A DNA stretch of 64,000 bases from CAZQKE01 sp964593865 (GCA_964593865.1 CAZQKE010000089.1:3872-67871), one strand, 5' to 3'; counted from the stretch's first letter, positions 8,420 through 17,534 are shown. Notes: a model not told the origin generated them from the sequence alone. A program made the numbers and translations.

Positions 8420-10783
8420 TTAGTCGGTAAGCAGGTGTGCGATGGTCACGCCGGTTCCCCCTTCTCCCTGCTCGCCGGAACGGTAGGAGCGGACCAGAGG
8501 ATGCTCCCGTAGGTGTCGGCGGACGGCCCGGCGTAACGCACCGGTCCCTTTGCCGTGGATGATGCGCACCCAGGGCAGCCCGGCCAGAAAGGCGTCGTCC
8601 AGGTAGCGGTCCAGCTCCGGTAGGGCGTCCTCCACCCGTCGACCGCGCAGGTCCAATTCAATGCCGGGGGAAGGGGGCGGTTTCGGCAAGGAGACGGTCG
8701 GCTCCGGCGCGGCCTTGCGCGGCTTCCGCCGTTCCAAGTCGCTCCGCTGGACACGGACGCTAAAGGCCCCGACCTGCACCTCGGCCCTGTCGCCCTCCAG
8801 GGCGGTGACCTGCCCCGTGGTTCCCAGACCGACGATGAACACCGTGTCGCCGACGGCGATCTCTCCGGGCAGGGCTTCCGGCTCCGGTGGCGGCGGTGGG
8901 GGCGGAGGGGCAGCGGCTTTTTCCTGGGCGGCCAACCGCTCCCGGGCCTGGGCCAGCCATCGGGCCGTCAGGGAGGATTGGCGGCGGCGTTCGTCCAGTT
9001 CCTCTTGCAACGATTCAATTTCCCGGCGGAAGCGGGCCAACTCCCGGCGGGCTTCGGCCCGCGCCTCGCCCAAAATGGCCGCCCGTTCCCCTTCAATGGC
9101 GGCCAGGTGGGCGGCCAATCGCCGTTCTTGCTCCTCCACCCGCCGTTTGGTCTGAATCGCTTCATCACGGGCGGCGGCCGCTTCTCGGTGCGCCTGCTGA
9201 ATCTCGGCCAGGAGCGATTCGGCGGCCCGTTCATCGGGCGAAACCAGGGCACGGGCCGCTTCTACAATCTCGGCGGGCAGCCCTAACCGCTCGGCAATGG
9301 CGAATGCGTTGCTGCGCCCCGGCAGCCCGATCCGCATCCGGTAGGTGGGCGAGAGGGTGTCCAGGTCAAACTCCATGCTGGCGTTTTCGACGCCGGGTGT
9401 GGTCTGGGCGAAGGCTTTCAGCTCCGAATAGTGGGTGGCGACCAGGGTGGTAATGCGCCGTGCCAACAGATGGGCCAACAAGGCGCGGGCCAGGGCCGAA
9501 CCCTCTACCGGGTCGGTGCCGGCCCCTAGCTCATCCAGCAGCACCAGACTGTGCTCGTCGGCCCGCTCCAGAATGTGGATGATGTTGATCAGGTGGGCCG
9601 AAAAGGTGGAAAGGGATTGCTCAATGGATTGTTCGTCGCCGATGTCGGCATAGATGCCGCTGAACACCGGCAGGCGACTGCCTTCGGCGACGGGCAGGTG
9701 CAAGCCTGCCTGGGCCATAGCCGCCATCAGCCCCACCGTTTTGAGGGAGACGGTTTTGCCGCCTGTGTTGGGACCGGTGATGACCAGGATGCGGTTGCCG
9801 TCAAGGTGTACGTCAATGGGCACGACCGTTTCGGGGTCAAGTAAGGGATGCCGTGCCTGTCGCAGGTCCAGGGGGGAACCGATGGCCGGGTCGGCGTCGG
9901 GGACCATCGTCGGCGGGACGGCCTGAATGGCGTCGGCGTAGCGGCCTTTGGCCAGGGCCAAGTCCAGGGCGGCCAGGGCCTCTACCGTCCAGGCCAATTC
10001 CTCACCGTGCCCGGCGACTTGGGCCGAAAGGTCGGCCAGGATGCGCTTCACCTCGCGGTCTTCCTCGACCTGCAGTTGCCGCCAGCGGTTGCCCATCTCC
10101 ACCAGGGATAGGGGTTCAACGAAAAGGGTTGCGCCGCTGGCCGATGTATCGTGGACGATGCCGGGGATGCGCCCTTTGAAGTCGGCCTTGACGGGGATGA
10201 CGTACCGCCCACCCCGCCGGGTGATGATCGCCTCTTGCAGGTAGGGCGCGTTCTGGGGGTTGGTGAGGATGCGGTTCAGCCGGTCCAGCAGTCTTTCGTG
10301 GACGGCCCGCAGGTCGCTGCGGATGCGGGCCAGTTGGGGGCTGGCCTGGTCCACCACTTCGCCTTGGTCGTTGAGGCAGCGGCGGATTTCGTCGGCCAGG
10401 GCCGGGCAGGGTTCGATGCGGGCGGCGATGTCGGCCAGGAGGGGAACCCGGTTGCGCAGGCGGTGCAGGGTGCGGCGCACCCGCCCTCCGGCGCGGAGGG
10501 TGCCGAGGATGTCCAGCAGGTCGTCCGGTTGAAGGATCGCACCCCGTTGGGCACTGTGGGCCAGGGGGCGGACATCGCGGACACCGCCCAGGGACAGGCC
10601 GCCCTGGGTGTCCAGCAGGTAGCGGGCTTCGGCGGTTTCCTGCAGCCGTTCCCGGACCTCATCGGCAAAGGGGGTAGGAGTGAGGGCCAGAGCCATTTCC
10701 CGCCCGGCGGAAAAGGTGGTGTGCCGGGCCAAATGGGCCAAGACCTGGGGGAATTCCAGGGTCTGGAGCGATTTGGAATCCAT
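8420..10783 (-). CDS. mutS2: MutS2 family ATPase/endonuclease
   Basis: A 787-residue protein with the MutS2 layout: core/clamp helices (1-300), an ATPase with Walker A GPNTGGKTVSLKTVG and LLDELGAGTDP, a long charged coiled coil (about 510-640), a KOW-like stretch, and a C-terminal Smr domain (about 710-787) with ELDLRGRRVEDAL and HGKGTGALRRAV. MutS2 suppresses homologous recombination, and in some bacteria splits collided ribosomes; the nuclease activity resides in Smr. It lies 3 bp after cvpA, a widely seen pairing, as the last gene of the receiver-receiver-cvpA-mutS2 operon. Confidence 0.96.
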   Translation of the reverse strand: MDSKSLQTLEFPQVLAHLARHTTFSAGREMALALTPTPFADEVRERLQETAEARYLLDTQGGLSLGGVRDVRPLAHSAQRGAILQPDDLLDILGTLRAGGRVRRTLHRLRNRVPLLADIAARIEPCPALADEIRRCLNDQGEVVDQASPQLARIRSDLRAVHERLLDRLNRILTNPQNAPYLQEAIITRRGGRYVIPVKADFKGRIPGIVHDTSASGATLFVEPLSLVEMGNRWRQLQVEEDREVKRILADLSAQVAGHGEELAWTVEALAALDLALAKGRYADAIQAVPPTMVPDADPAIGSPLDLRQARHPLLDPETVVPIDVHLDGNRILVITGPNTGGKTVSLKTVGLMAAMAQAGLHLPVAEGSRLPVFSGIYADIGDEQSIEQSLSTFSAHLINIIHILERADEHSLVLLDELGAGTDPVEGSALARALLAHLLARRITTLVATHYSELKAFAQTTPGVENASMEFDLDTLSPTYRMRIGLPGRSNAFAIAERLGLPAEIVEAARALVSPDERAAESLLAEIQQAHREAAAARDEAIQTKRRVEEQERRLAAHLAAIEGERAAILGEARAEARRELARFRREIESLQEELDERRRQSSLTARWLAQARERLAAQEKAAAPPPPPPPPEPEALPGEIAVGDTVFIVGLGTTGQVTALEGDRAEVQVGAFSVRVQRSDLERRKPRKAAPEPTVSLPKPPPSPGIELDLRGRRVEDALPELDRYLDDAFLAGLPWVRIIHGKGTGALRRAVRRHLREHPLVRSYRSGEQGEGGTGVTIAHLLTD

Positions 10784-10786
10784 CGG

Positions 10787-11365
10787 CTACCGCAAGGATC
10801 TGAAGATGTCGGGCGCGAGACCTTTGGGCATCCAGGGTCGGATCGTGAACATGAAAATGGGATACAGCCTGATAAAGATGGGAACCAGGTGAGAGGTGCG
10901 AAAGAACATCAGCATATTTTCGCGCAACGCGCTGCGTGCAATGTCGGTGGCGTACAGGACAAAAGAGATGGCGATCAGGGATAGGCCGATCCAAAAGCAG
11001 GTCAGGAGGAAACCGAGGACCATACCGCCGATCTGGTCAAATTGGCGAATGCCGGGCAAGGCGGTATCTCTGTAAGTGCGCCCCAAGACGAAGGTGGTCA
11101 AGGCGTAAAAGAGGATGAGGATCAGACCAAAGGCGATGCTCTGGCTTGAGGTTGCCGGAAGGGCACCGCTGGTCAGATAGCGGATCCAGCCGCCGACGGG
11201 GATGTACAGGGTCATAGCCAAGACGGTGGCAACATAGAGCACCAGGAGGCCGAGGGCCATCCGCACCAAGCCTTTGGTGAAGCCATAAGCAATGCCGGCC
11301 AGCAGAGCAAAGGTGATGACTACGTCAAAGGGGTTGAGCCAGGCCGGGAGAAAGTCCATCTCCAC
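10787..11365 (-). CDS. cvpA: CvpA family membrane protein
   Basis: A 192-residue membrane protein with about four hydrophobic segments and the CvpA-type start NPFDVVITFALLAGIAYGFTKGLVRMALG. The family is linked to envelope homeostasis and colicin V production, but its biochemical role is not established. It starts 4 bp after the upstream receiver gene and ends 3 bp before mutS2, so all are co-transcribed. Confidence 0.87.
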   Translation of the reverse strand: MEMDFLPAWLNPFDVVITFALLAGIAYGFTKGLVRMALGLLVLYVATVLAMTLYIPVGGWIRYLTSGALPATSSQSIAFGLILILFYALTTFVLGRTYRDTALPGIRQFDQIGGMVLGFLLTCFWIGLSLIAISFVLYATDIARSALRENMLMFFRTSHLVPIFIRLYPIFMFTIRPWMPKGLAPDIFRSLR

Positions 11366-11369
11366 CCCC

Positions 11370-11777
11370 TCACCTGTCTCCGCCGTTGGCGGGTGACTTG
11401 TAAGAGCGGAGGACGCGTTCTATGCGGGCGATCAGCTCACGGCGCGGCAGTTTTGATTTGACGATAAAATCCTGCAGGTCGGTGCGGGCCAGCCACATGA
11501 GTTGATCAAAGGGTGAATCCAAAGCGGTGAGGGCAATGACCGGGATGTCACGGATGGCGGGGTCCTCTTTTTTGTGGAGCAGCACCTCCGCACCGTCCAT
11601 GCCGGGCATCATCAGGTCCAAGAGGACCAGATCGGGTGATTCGCGGCGCATGGCCTCCAGCCCGGCTTCTCCTCCTTCCGCGCCGATCACGTCGTACCCC
11701 GCTTTGCTCAAGACCAGGCTGATGTACTCAATCATATCGGGGTCGTCTTCAATGCACAAGATCTTGGCCTGGGTCAT
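11370..11777 (-). CDS. Stand-alone response-regulator receiver protein (second of a tandem pair)
   Basis: A 135-residue single REC domain with no output domain. It has the acidic pocket (IEDD), the phospho-acceptor aspartate in LVLLDLMMPGMDG and the switch threonine in VIALTALDSP. The usual Lys-Pro motif reads VKSKLPRRE, so the lysine is kept but the proline after it is lost. A SPFDQLMW insert after the switch threonine is shared with the neighbour. The start ATG 11777 overlaps the previous stop by 4 bp (ATGA). It probably relays phosphate to a partner not encoded here. Confidence 0.88.
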   Translation of the reverse strand: MTQAKILCIEDDPDMIEYISLVLSKAGYDVIGAEGGEAGLEAMRRESPDLVLLDLMMPGMDGAEVLLHKKEDPAIRDIPVIALTALDSPFDQLMWLARTDLQDFIVKSKLPRRELIARIERVLRSYKSPANGGDR

Positions 11778-12172
11778 TCCCCTTTCCCCTCCTGAGCGGT
11801 CAGGGCCGCATCGATGGCCGCCAGTAATTCTTTGCGCTTGAAGGGCTTGGTGATGTAATCCTTGATCTCGGTATGCTCCCGCCACATGATCTGATCAAAC
11901 GGTGAGGAAAGAGCCGTCACGGCGATCACCGGAATATCACAGATGAGTGGGTCTTGGCCTTTTTCGAGCAGGACCGCTGCGCCGTCCATGTTGGGCATCA
12001 TCAGGTCCAACAGCACCAGGTTGGGGCGGTGCTGCCTCATCATCTGCAGCCCTTCCATCCCGTCGCGGGCCACCAGGACCTCATAGCCCGCCGCTTCCAG
12101 GATGAGCCGCAACAGGTCCTGCATCCCCGGTTCATCTTCCATGCACAAAATACGCCCTCTCACTTCAATCAC
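11774..12172 (-). CDS. Stand-alone response-regulator receiver protein (first of a tandem pair)
   Basis: A 132-residue REC domain with EDEPG, LVLLDLMMPNMDG, VIAVTALSSP and the complete ITKPF motif. The longer frame starting at ATG 12235 is excluded because that ATG lies upstream of the promoter -35 box (12226-12231). The GTG at 12172, preceded by GGGAGGG, is therefore the likely start. It is a close paralogue of the next gene and shares its SPFDQ.MW insert. Neither protein has a DNA-binding domain, and no histidine kinase is in the window. Confidence 0.87.
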   Translation of the reverse strand: MIEVRGRILCMEDEPGMQDLLRLILEAAGYEVLVARDGMEGLQMMRQHRPNLVLLDLMMPNMDGAAVLLEKGQDPLICDIPVIAVTALSSPFDQIMWREHTEIKDYITKPFKRKELLAAIDAALTAQEGKGE

Positions 12173-12202
12173 GCTCCCTCCCCAGAGGACATTGCCCAAT
12201 CC

Positions 12203-12231
12203 ATTGTAACAGAATCGGGGGTGAAAGTCAA
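12203..12231 (-). promoter_or_regulatory. Sigma-A promoter of the receiver-cvpA-mutS2 operon
   Basis: On the minus strand: -35 TTGACT (12226-12231), 17-bp spacer, -10 TACAAT (12203-12208). It lies about 30 bp before the GTG at 12172. Confidence 0.78.
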
Positions 12232-12301
12232 ACATGGTCGGTCAATGTTAGAGTTCGGGCCACAGGCCGTATTGCCCTTGCCCGAAACCCAAAAGTGGAT
12301 T

Positions 12302-12330
12302 TTGCATTTCCCCCTTGAATGAGGTATAAT
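12302..12330 (+). promoter_or_regulatory. Sigma-A promoter of the pseudo-P-type ATPase operon
   Basis: -35 TTGCAT (12302-12307), 17-bp spacer, perfect -10 TATAAT (12325-12330). Transcription would start about 75 bases before the ATG at 12413. Confidence 0.75.
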
Positions 12331-12412
12331 CGCTCCGGTTTGGCGGAACCCACCCTGGCCACAGAAGTTGTTTGCGGATGGCCCGGTACACCCCGACCGA
12401 GATAGGTGTGTG

Positions 12413-15268
12413 ATGCGAAAGGTTCGGTCTCATCCCTTCCTCTGGGCCGTGCTGAACCTGACCGGCTTGACGGCGGTCATCATCCTGCTGGCCTGGTTGT
12501 GGCGTAGACGGAAAACGGTCCGTCTCGCGCCGCCGCGCCGCGCCGTCCCCTCCGTCATCCCCACCGACATCCGGGGGTTGACCCAATCCGAGGCAAAAGC
12601 CCGCCGCCAAGAGGGCCAGGATAACGCCATCTTTGCCACGCCGCCGCGCACCGTCCGCGACATCTGGCGCGAGAACCTCTATACCGTTTTCAATTTCAGT
12701 CTGGTGGGATTGGCCGTCGCCCAGTTGATTCTGGGCCAGCCCCTGGGCGCATTGGTCAGCTTGGGAACCATCTTTTTGAACATCGGCCTCAACATTGCCC
12801 AGGAGATGCTGGCCCGCCGTCGTCTGCGGGCCGTCGAGCAAGCCGGGCGGCCCCAGGCTACCGCCATTCGGGAAGGCCGCGTCCACAGCATAGACCCTGC
12901 CGAGATCGTCGTCGGCGATGCGTTGGTCGTCGGCCCCGGCGACCAGGTGTTGGCCGACGGTGTGTTGATCGGCCGGGGCCGGATCGTGGTGGATGAGGCG
13001 ATGTTGGGCCGGGGGCGGCGGGTTCCTAAAGGACCGGGCGATCCCCTCTACGCCGGTAGCATCTGCCTAGATGGGCGGGCCGTCTACGAAGTGCAGCGGG
13101 TGGGTGATGAACGGCTCATTGCCATCCGGCTCAAAGAGGCCCCTGCCGCCCGCCCCGAATCGACCCCCCTGGAGCGGATCGTTGAGCGGGTTCTGTGGGT
13201 GTTGCTGGGCGTCGTCGCCCTACTGACCCTCCTGCTGCTGGGCGTCTACTTCCGGCTGGACCGGGCGTTGCAGGTGGATGTGGAACCCTTTACCGATGCC
13301 GTTTCGGTCATTTTTAACATTGCCCCCAGCAGCCTTTATTTTATGATCGTGCTGACCTACGCGGCAGGTACGGCGGACCTGGCCCGCTTGGGTGCGCTGG
13401 TACACCGCGCCCGGTCCGTCGAATCGCTGGCCCAGGCGACGGTCGTTTGCTTTGCGCAGGCGGGGTTCCTCACCGGAACCCATGTTGAGATGCAGCCCAT
13501 CGCTCCGCCGGAAGGCCACGAACCGGTGGCCGAATCGCGGCTGCGGCAGATCCTGGGCGATTTCGTGCGCAACACCTCCCTGGATAACCTGGCGACGCGG
13601 GCCATGCTTTCGGTGTTTGAAGGGACGCCGCGCACGGTGCGGGAAGAAGCTCCCTTCCTCTCGGTCTACGGTTGGTGTGCCGTCGCCTTTGACGATGACG
13701 ACCTGCAGGGCGTCTACATCTTGGGCGAGCGGGAAGCGTTGGCGCCATGCCTGCCCGCCGGAGGCGAAGCTCCACCGCCGGAGGGCGGGGCGGTGGAGGT
13801 GGGCCGTCAGGTGCTGGACAAGATCGCCTCCCCCCTGGGGCGTCTCTTCCGCCGCCCTGCGCCTCGGCCTGAAGGGACGCTCTCCCAAGAGCTGCGCCCC
13901 ATCTCCCCTGCTGCAGGGCCGGGTGCCGCAACGCAGACGCCTGCTCTTTCGGAGGAGGAGCCACCCCGCAAAGGATTTTGGCGGCGACTGGGCGGAGAGC
14001 GGGGGGCGGGCCTGCTGCGGAAGTTGGGCGGGCGGTTGGGCACGCTCCTGCGCCGGGGGGAAAAGCCGGATGGAGGAGCGGCCCCGGAGCGCGAGCCGTT
14101 GCAGGAAACCGTCTTGCTGTTCGCCTACACGCCGGAGCTCCGACCGCTCCACGGGGCCGACGGACGCCCCCGCCTGCCTGCTCCATTGATCCCCCTGTGC
14201 GAACTCCATTACACCGAGCAGGTCCGTCCCGAAGCGGTCGAAGCGATCCGCACCTTCACCGAAAGCGGCATCGGCGTCAAAGCCTTTACCTACGACGATC
14301 CGGCGCAGACGACGGCGATCTTGCGCCGGGCGGGGCTGGAGGAGTCCCTCCTGCGGACCATCACCGGGCCGGAGCTGGAGGCCCTCGGTGAGGAAGAGCG
14401 GCAGCAGGCGGCGGAGGAGCACACCGTCTTTGGGCAGGTCACTCCCGAACAGGTGGGCGACCTGGTCCGCGATTTGCGCCGCCGGGGGGAATTGGTGGTC
14501 GTCGTCGGCGACCGGGTGAGCGATCTGCCTGCCATGCGCCGGGCCGATCTGGCCATCGCCCGCCAGAGCAGCAGCCAGGCCGCCCTCAGCGCGGCAGACA
14601 TTGTGCTCCTGGGCGATTCGGCGGATGTGTTGCGGCGGGTGCTGGACAAGGGGCAACGCATCGGCCGCGGCCTGTTGGATGTGCTCAAACTGAACCTGAC
14701 CCAGGTCTCCTATTTGGCGATCCTCATTCTGGCCCTTTATCTGCTTTCCGCCGGGTTCCCTTTCAGATCGGGGCAGGTGACGGTCATCAACCTGGTTACC
14801 GTTGCTCTGCCGGCGGCCGGCTTTTCCCTGTGGGCCAGGGCGGGCGTCCTGCCCCGCAGGGGATTGGGCCGCATTCTGGCCCGCTTTGTGTTGCCCGCGG
14901 CCCTGACCCTGGGCACGGCAGCCGTCCTCACCTACCGCCATTTCTGGCTCCGAAGCGGGGAAATGGATTATGCCCGGCAGGCCATCACCCACCTGTTGGT
15001 CCTGGCCGGGCTGGGGTTGGTGATGCTCATGTCCCCGCCCTTGCGGTTGGAGCGGGGGTTGCGGGTGCGCCTCGGCGATCCCCGTTTCACCGCCTTGGCC
15101 CTCTCCCTGCTGATCCTGTTCGTCGCCGCGACCGTCATCCCCCTGGCGCAAAAGTACCTGTTTATCGCCCCTTTGCACCGTCCGGCAGACTATACCCTGG
15201 TGGGGGCGGCAGCTCTGGCCTGCATTGCCGTCCTGCGCCTGGTTTGGACGGTGCTGCCGGTGGAATAG
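12413..15268 (+). CDS. Catalytically degenerate P-type ATPase homologue (pseudoenzyme)
   Basis: A 951-residue membrane protein with the order of a P-type ATPase, close in feel to the CtpE-like group: TM pair, actuator domain (about 135-225; VVGDALVVGPGDQVLADG), TM pair with proline (FNIAPSSLYFM), P/N region, and a C-terminal TM bundle (about 745-951). All catalytic motifs are changed. DKTGTLT is AQAGFLT at residues 348-354 (no phosphorylated Asp). TGES is replaced by LGRG near 198-201. The TGD loop reads TYDD. The hinge GDGxNDxP is GDRVSDLP near 699-706. The nucleotide domain holds a proline/arginine-rich insert (about 445-560). The frame is intact over 2.8 kb, so it looks selected for a non-pumping role. 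Start: ATG 12413 with AGG six bases upstream. Confidence 0.85.
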   Translation: MRKVRSHPFLWAVLNLTGLTAVIILLAWLWRRRKTVRLAPPRRAVPSVIPTDIRGLTQSEAKARRQEGQDNAIFATPPRTVRDIWRENLYTVFNFSLVGLAVAQLILGQPLGALVSLGTIFLNIGLNIAQEMLARRRLRAVEQAGRPQATAIREGRVHSIDPAEIVVGDALVVGPGDQVLADGVLIGRGRIVVDEAMLGRGRRVPKGPGDPLYAGSICLDGRAVYEVQRVGDERLIAIRLKEAPAARPESTPLERIVERVLWVLLGVVALLTLLLLGVYFRLDRALQVDVEPFTDAVSVIFNIAPSSLYFMIVLTYAAGTADLARLGALVHRARSVESLAQATVVCFAQAGFLTGTHVEMQPIAPPEGHEPVAESRLRQILGDFVRNTSLDNLATRAMLSVFEGTPRTVREEAPFLSVYGWCAVAFDDDDLQGVYILGEREALAPCLPAGGEAPPPEGGAVEVGRQVLDKIASPLGRLFRRPAPRPEGTLSQELRPISPAAGPGAATQTPALSEEEPPRKGFWRRLGGERGAGLLRKLGGRLGTLLRRGEKPDGGAAPEREPLQETVLLFAYTPELRPLHGADGRPRLPAPLIPLCELHYTEQVRPEAVEAIRTFTESGIGVKAFTYDDPAQTTAILRRAGLEESLLRTITGPELEALGEEERQQAAEEHTVFGQVTPEQVGDLVRDLRRRGELVVVVGDRVSDLPAMRRADLAIARQSSSQAALSAADIVLLGDSADVLRRVLDKGQRIGRGLLDVLKLNLTQVSYLAILILALYLLSAGFPFRSGQVTVINLVTVALPAAGFSLWARAGVLPRRGLGRILARFVLPAALTLGTAAVLTYRHFWLRSGEMDYARQAITHLLVLAGLGLVMLMSPPLRLERGLRVRLGDPRFTALALSLLILFVAATVIPLAQKYLFIAPLHRPADYTLVGAAALACIAVLRLVWTVLPVE

Positions 15269-15277
15269 AGGTTGTTC

Positions 15278-16261
15278 ATGATGGAAGGAACCGTCGTCAT
15301 CCGCAAGACGCCCTTTTTGTTTTTCAAACGCTTGATCCTGGTTGAATTCTTTTTCGCCCTTTTGCCGCTGGCACTCACCCTGCTTGCCGACCTGCGGGCC
15401 AGTTACGAAGCAACTCCCCTGGCGGCCAGTGTATCCTACCCTCTCCTGTTTGCCCTGGGAATTGCCACCCTGCAGGTGCTCATCCTCATCGTCGCTTTTG
15501 TGTTGTGGTATTTCCCCGTTTATGAAATAGACCGGGAGCGTGTTCTCTACCGTCGGGCCAATCTGTTTGAGGACCGGGTGCTGACCGCCACCCAGAGCAT
15601 CACCGCCGTAGAACCACGGCAGAGCCGGTTAGGGCGGCGGTTGGGCTACGGCTCCCTCCTTATTTACAGCCGCGGGAACGACCGCCCGATCCACCTCCGC
15701 GACGTGCCCGATCCGGCCCGCCGCGCCGGGCAGATTTTGGCTCTGGTCGAGAAGCCACCCGCGCCTGACCGGGAACCCTCTTTGGCCGAGCTGCTTGCCC
15801 AGGGGGAAAATCAGCATGTGGAGTTCAAATCCAGCCTGCTGTGGGACTACCGTCGGCAAAAGGTGAACAAAGAGCTTTACGTCCCGGTGATGAAGAACAT
15901 CGTCGCCTTCCTCAACACTACAGGGGGTACGCTGCTCATCGGTGTAGACGACGAAGGGCAGGTCCTGGGCTTGGAACCGGACTATCGCTCCATTCCCAAG
16001 CCCAATGCCGACGGTTTTGAGAATGTCTTCAACATGGCTTTCAACAAGATGATCGGCGTTGAATTCCGGCGGTTTGTAGACGTGCGCTTTGCCGAGATGG
16101 AGGGCAAGGAGGTCTGCATCGTTTCTGTGCGGCCTGCTTCCGAACCGGCGTTTTTGACCCACAAAGGGACGGAAACCTTTTACATCCGTGCCGGGAACGC
16201 AACCCAGCCCCTTTCGGTCAGCAAGGCGACCCACTATATCCGCGAGCATTTTGGGCAATGA
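15278..16261 (+). CDS. Membrane protein with PH-like and AlbA_2 (Schlafen-type ATP-binding) domains
   Basis: A 327-residue protein. Two hydrophobic segments (about 13-35 and 48-75) are followed by a bacterial PH-like stretch with YEIDRERVLYRRANLFEDRV and SITAVEPRQSRLGRRLGYG. Residues about 175-320 match AlbA_2/Schlafen-type domains: E..HVEFKSSLLWD, MKNIVAFLNTTGGTLLIGVDD.G, and FYIRAGNATQPLS. AlbA_2 domains bind ATP or nucleic acid; the role here is unknown. It starts 9 bp after the pseudo-ATPase with AGAGG before the ATG, so both probably act in one membrane complex. An ATG at 15281 is an alternative start. Confidence 0.82.
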   Translation: MMEGTVVIRKTPFLFFKRLILVEFFFALLPLALTLLADLRASYEATPLAASVSYPLLFALGIATLQVLILIVAFVLWYFPVYEIDRERVLYRRANLFEDRVLTATQSITAVEPRQSRLGRRLGYGSLLIYSRGNDRPIHLRDVPDPARRAGQILALVEKPPAPDREPSLAELLAQGENQHVEFKSSLLWDYRRQKVNKELYVPVMKNIVAFLNTTGGTLLIGVDDEGQVLGLEPDYRSIPKPNADGFENVFNMAFNKMIGVEFRRFVDVRFAEMEGKEVCIVSVRPASEPAFLTHKGTETFYIRAGNATQPLSVSKATHYIREHFGQ

Positions 16262-16764
16262 GCCGTCAAACCTTGCCGCGCTTTTCCGCTCTGTTGGATG
16301 TGGGCTGGAAACTGGCCCGTAGGCTTCTCTATGCCCGCTATCGGCTGGGGGCGGCGGCGGTTATCGTCAACGAAAGGGGGGAAGTGCTGCTGGTACAGCA
16401 CAACTACGCCCGCCAGGATTGGACCCTGCCCGGTGGGGCGGCCGATCCCCGCGAGTCGATCACCGAGACGGCCCTGCGTGAAGTGCGCGAAGAGACCGGC
16501 TTGACGGTGGTGGCCGAGTATGTGACCGGCCTGTACTACGAGCAGGATCTGGATATGCTCAATGTGGTGTTTTGGTGCACTACGCCCGACGGGCGTTTTG
16601 ATCTGCGGCCCGGCAGGGGAGAGATCAGCCGCTGTGCCTTTTGGCCGCCCGACGCCCTGCCCCGGCCCATCAGCGACTACACGGTGCTCCGCATCCGGGA
16701 TGCCCTGGCCGGGGCGCGATACCCCTTGCCCACCGTCGTCGGCCCGCGCCGCTGGCTTGAGTAA
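16258..16764 (+). CDS. Nudix hydrolase
   Basis: A 168-residue enzyme with a complete Nudix box, G-x5-E-x7-REVREETGL (about residues 60-82), that binds the metal and hydrolyses a nucleoside diphosphate linked to another group. An N-terminal extension (about 30 residues) with LARRLLYARYRLGAAAV precedes the box. It overlaps the AlbA_2 gene by 4 bp (ATGA) and closes the pseudo-ATPase operon. The substrate cannot be predicted. Its stop is 5 bp from the end of the convergent glycosyltransferase gene. Confidence 0.92.
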   Translation: MSRQTLPRFSALLDVGWKLARRLLYARYRLGAAAVIVNERGEVLLVQHNYARQDWTLPGGAADPRESITETALREVREETGLTVVAEYVTGLYYEQDLDMLNVVFWCTTPDGRFDLRPGRGEISRCAFWPPDALPRPISDYTVLRIRDALAGARYPLPTVVGPRRWLE

Positions 16765-16769
16765 ACGCC

Positions 16770-17534
16770 TTACCGTATGTCGTACACGCCCCGCACCTGA
16801 TTGAGCTTGACCCGTGTCACCTCGCGGGCCATGTTGAGCGATTCGTGGATGTAACGGGCCATCTCCCCCCGTTGGCCTTTGGTGTCGCTTTCGTCGCGGT
16901 TGCGCCATTCCACGCGGACCTCGCGAATGCGATACCCGGCCCGATCCACCAGAAACAGGAATTCAACGTCAAAAGCCGTGACCTTCCAGCCGGTGGGCCT
17001 TTCCGCACGGCGTAGGAACTCCAAGTGGGGAAAGATCTCCATTGCCACGGAGCGGCGGCAGAGCTTGAACCCGCACTGGGTGTCTTCAATTTCGGGCAGG
17101 AGAACCAGGCGGCGCAGGGTGAGGAAGACGATGCTGCCCACCTTGCGCAGCAGCGACGTTCCCTGCCGCACCGTCTGGCGCGAACCGATGACCACGTCGT
17201 ACCCTTGTTCGTACCAGGGCAGCAGTTTATCCAATTCATAGATGGGGGTGGATTGGTCCATATCGGTAAAGAGGACGGCTTCCCCTCGCGCCTGCCGGAT
17301 GCCGGCCCAGACGGCCGCCGGTTTGCCGCCGTGGGGGATGTCTAGGAGGGAAAAGTTTTCCTTGTTCCGGATGCTTTGTTCAATCAGGGCGCGGCTGCCA
17401 TCGGTGGATTCGTCGTTGACGATGATGACTTCCCAGGGGAAGGTCTGCTCCGTGAGATAGGCGTACACCTCGTCCAATACGCCTCGTTCCAGGTTTTTCG
17501 CCTCGTTGTAGCATGGGATCACAACAGAAATCAT
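16770..17534 (-). CDS. Family 2 glycosyltransferase (dolichyl-phosphate sugar synthase-like)
   Basis: A 254-residue GT-A enzyme. It starts ISVVIPCYNEAKNLE, with nucleotide-sugar and metal motifs VIIVNDESTDGS and VLFTDMDQSTP and the conserved EDTQCGFKLCRRS. It most likely moves a sugar from a nucleotide sugar to a lipid phosphate at the membrane; no TM helix is evident. The start is ATG 17534: the in-frame GTG at 17591 lies inside the promoter spacer and cannot be used. Confidence 0.88.
   Translation of the reverse strand: MISVVIPCYNEAKNLERGVLDEVYAYLTEQTFPWEVIIVNDESTDGSRALIEQSIRNKENFSLLDIPHGGKPAAVWAGIRQARGEAVLFTDMDQSTPIYELDKLLPWYEQGYDVVIGSRQTVRQGTSLLRKVGSIVFLTLRRLVLLPEIEDTQCGFKLCRRSVAMEIFPHLEFLRRAERPTGWKVTAFDVEFLFLVDRAGYRIREVRVEWRNRDESDTKGQRGEMARYIHESLNMAREVTRVKLNQVRGVYDIR

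Noticed and set aside
12174..12235. ATG 12235 as start of the first receiver protein
   Set aside because: That codon lies upstream of the promoter -35 box at 12226-12231, so it would not be transcribed.
13220..15178. A 652-residue minus-strand open frame opposite the pseudo-ATPase
   Set aside because: Composition is Gln/Arg/Gly-rich shadow sequence. The plus frame has TM helices and P-type ATPase layout.
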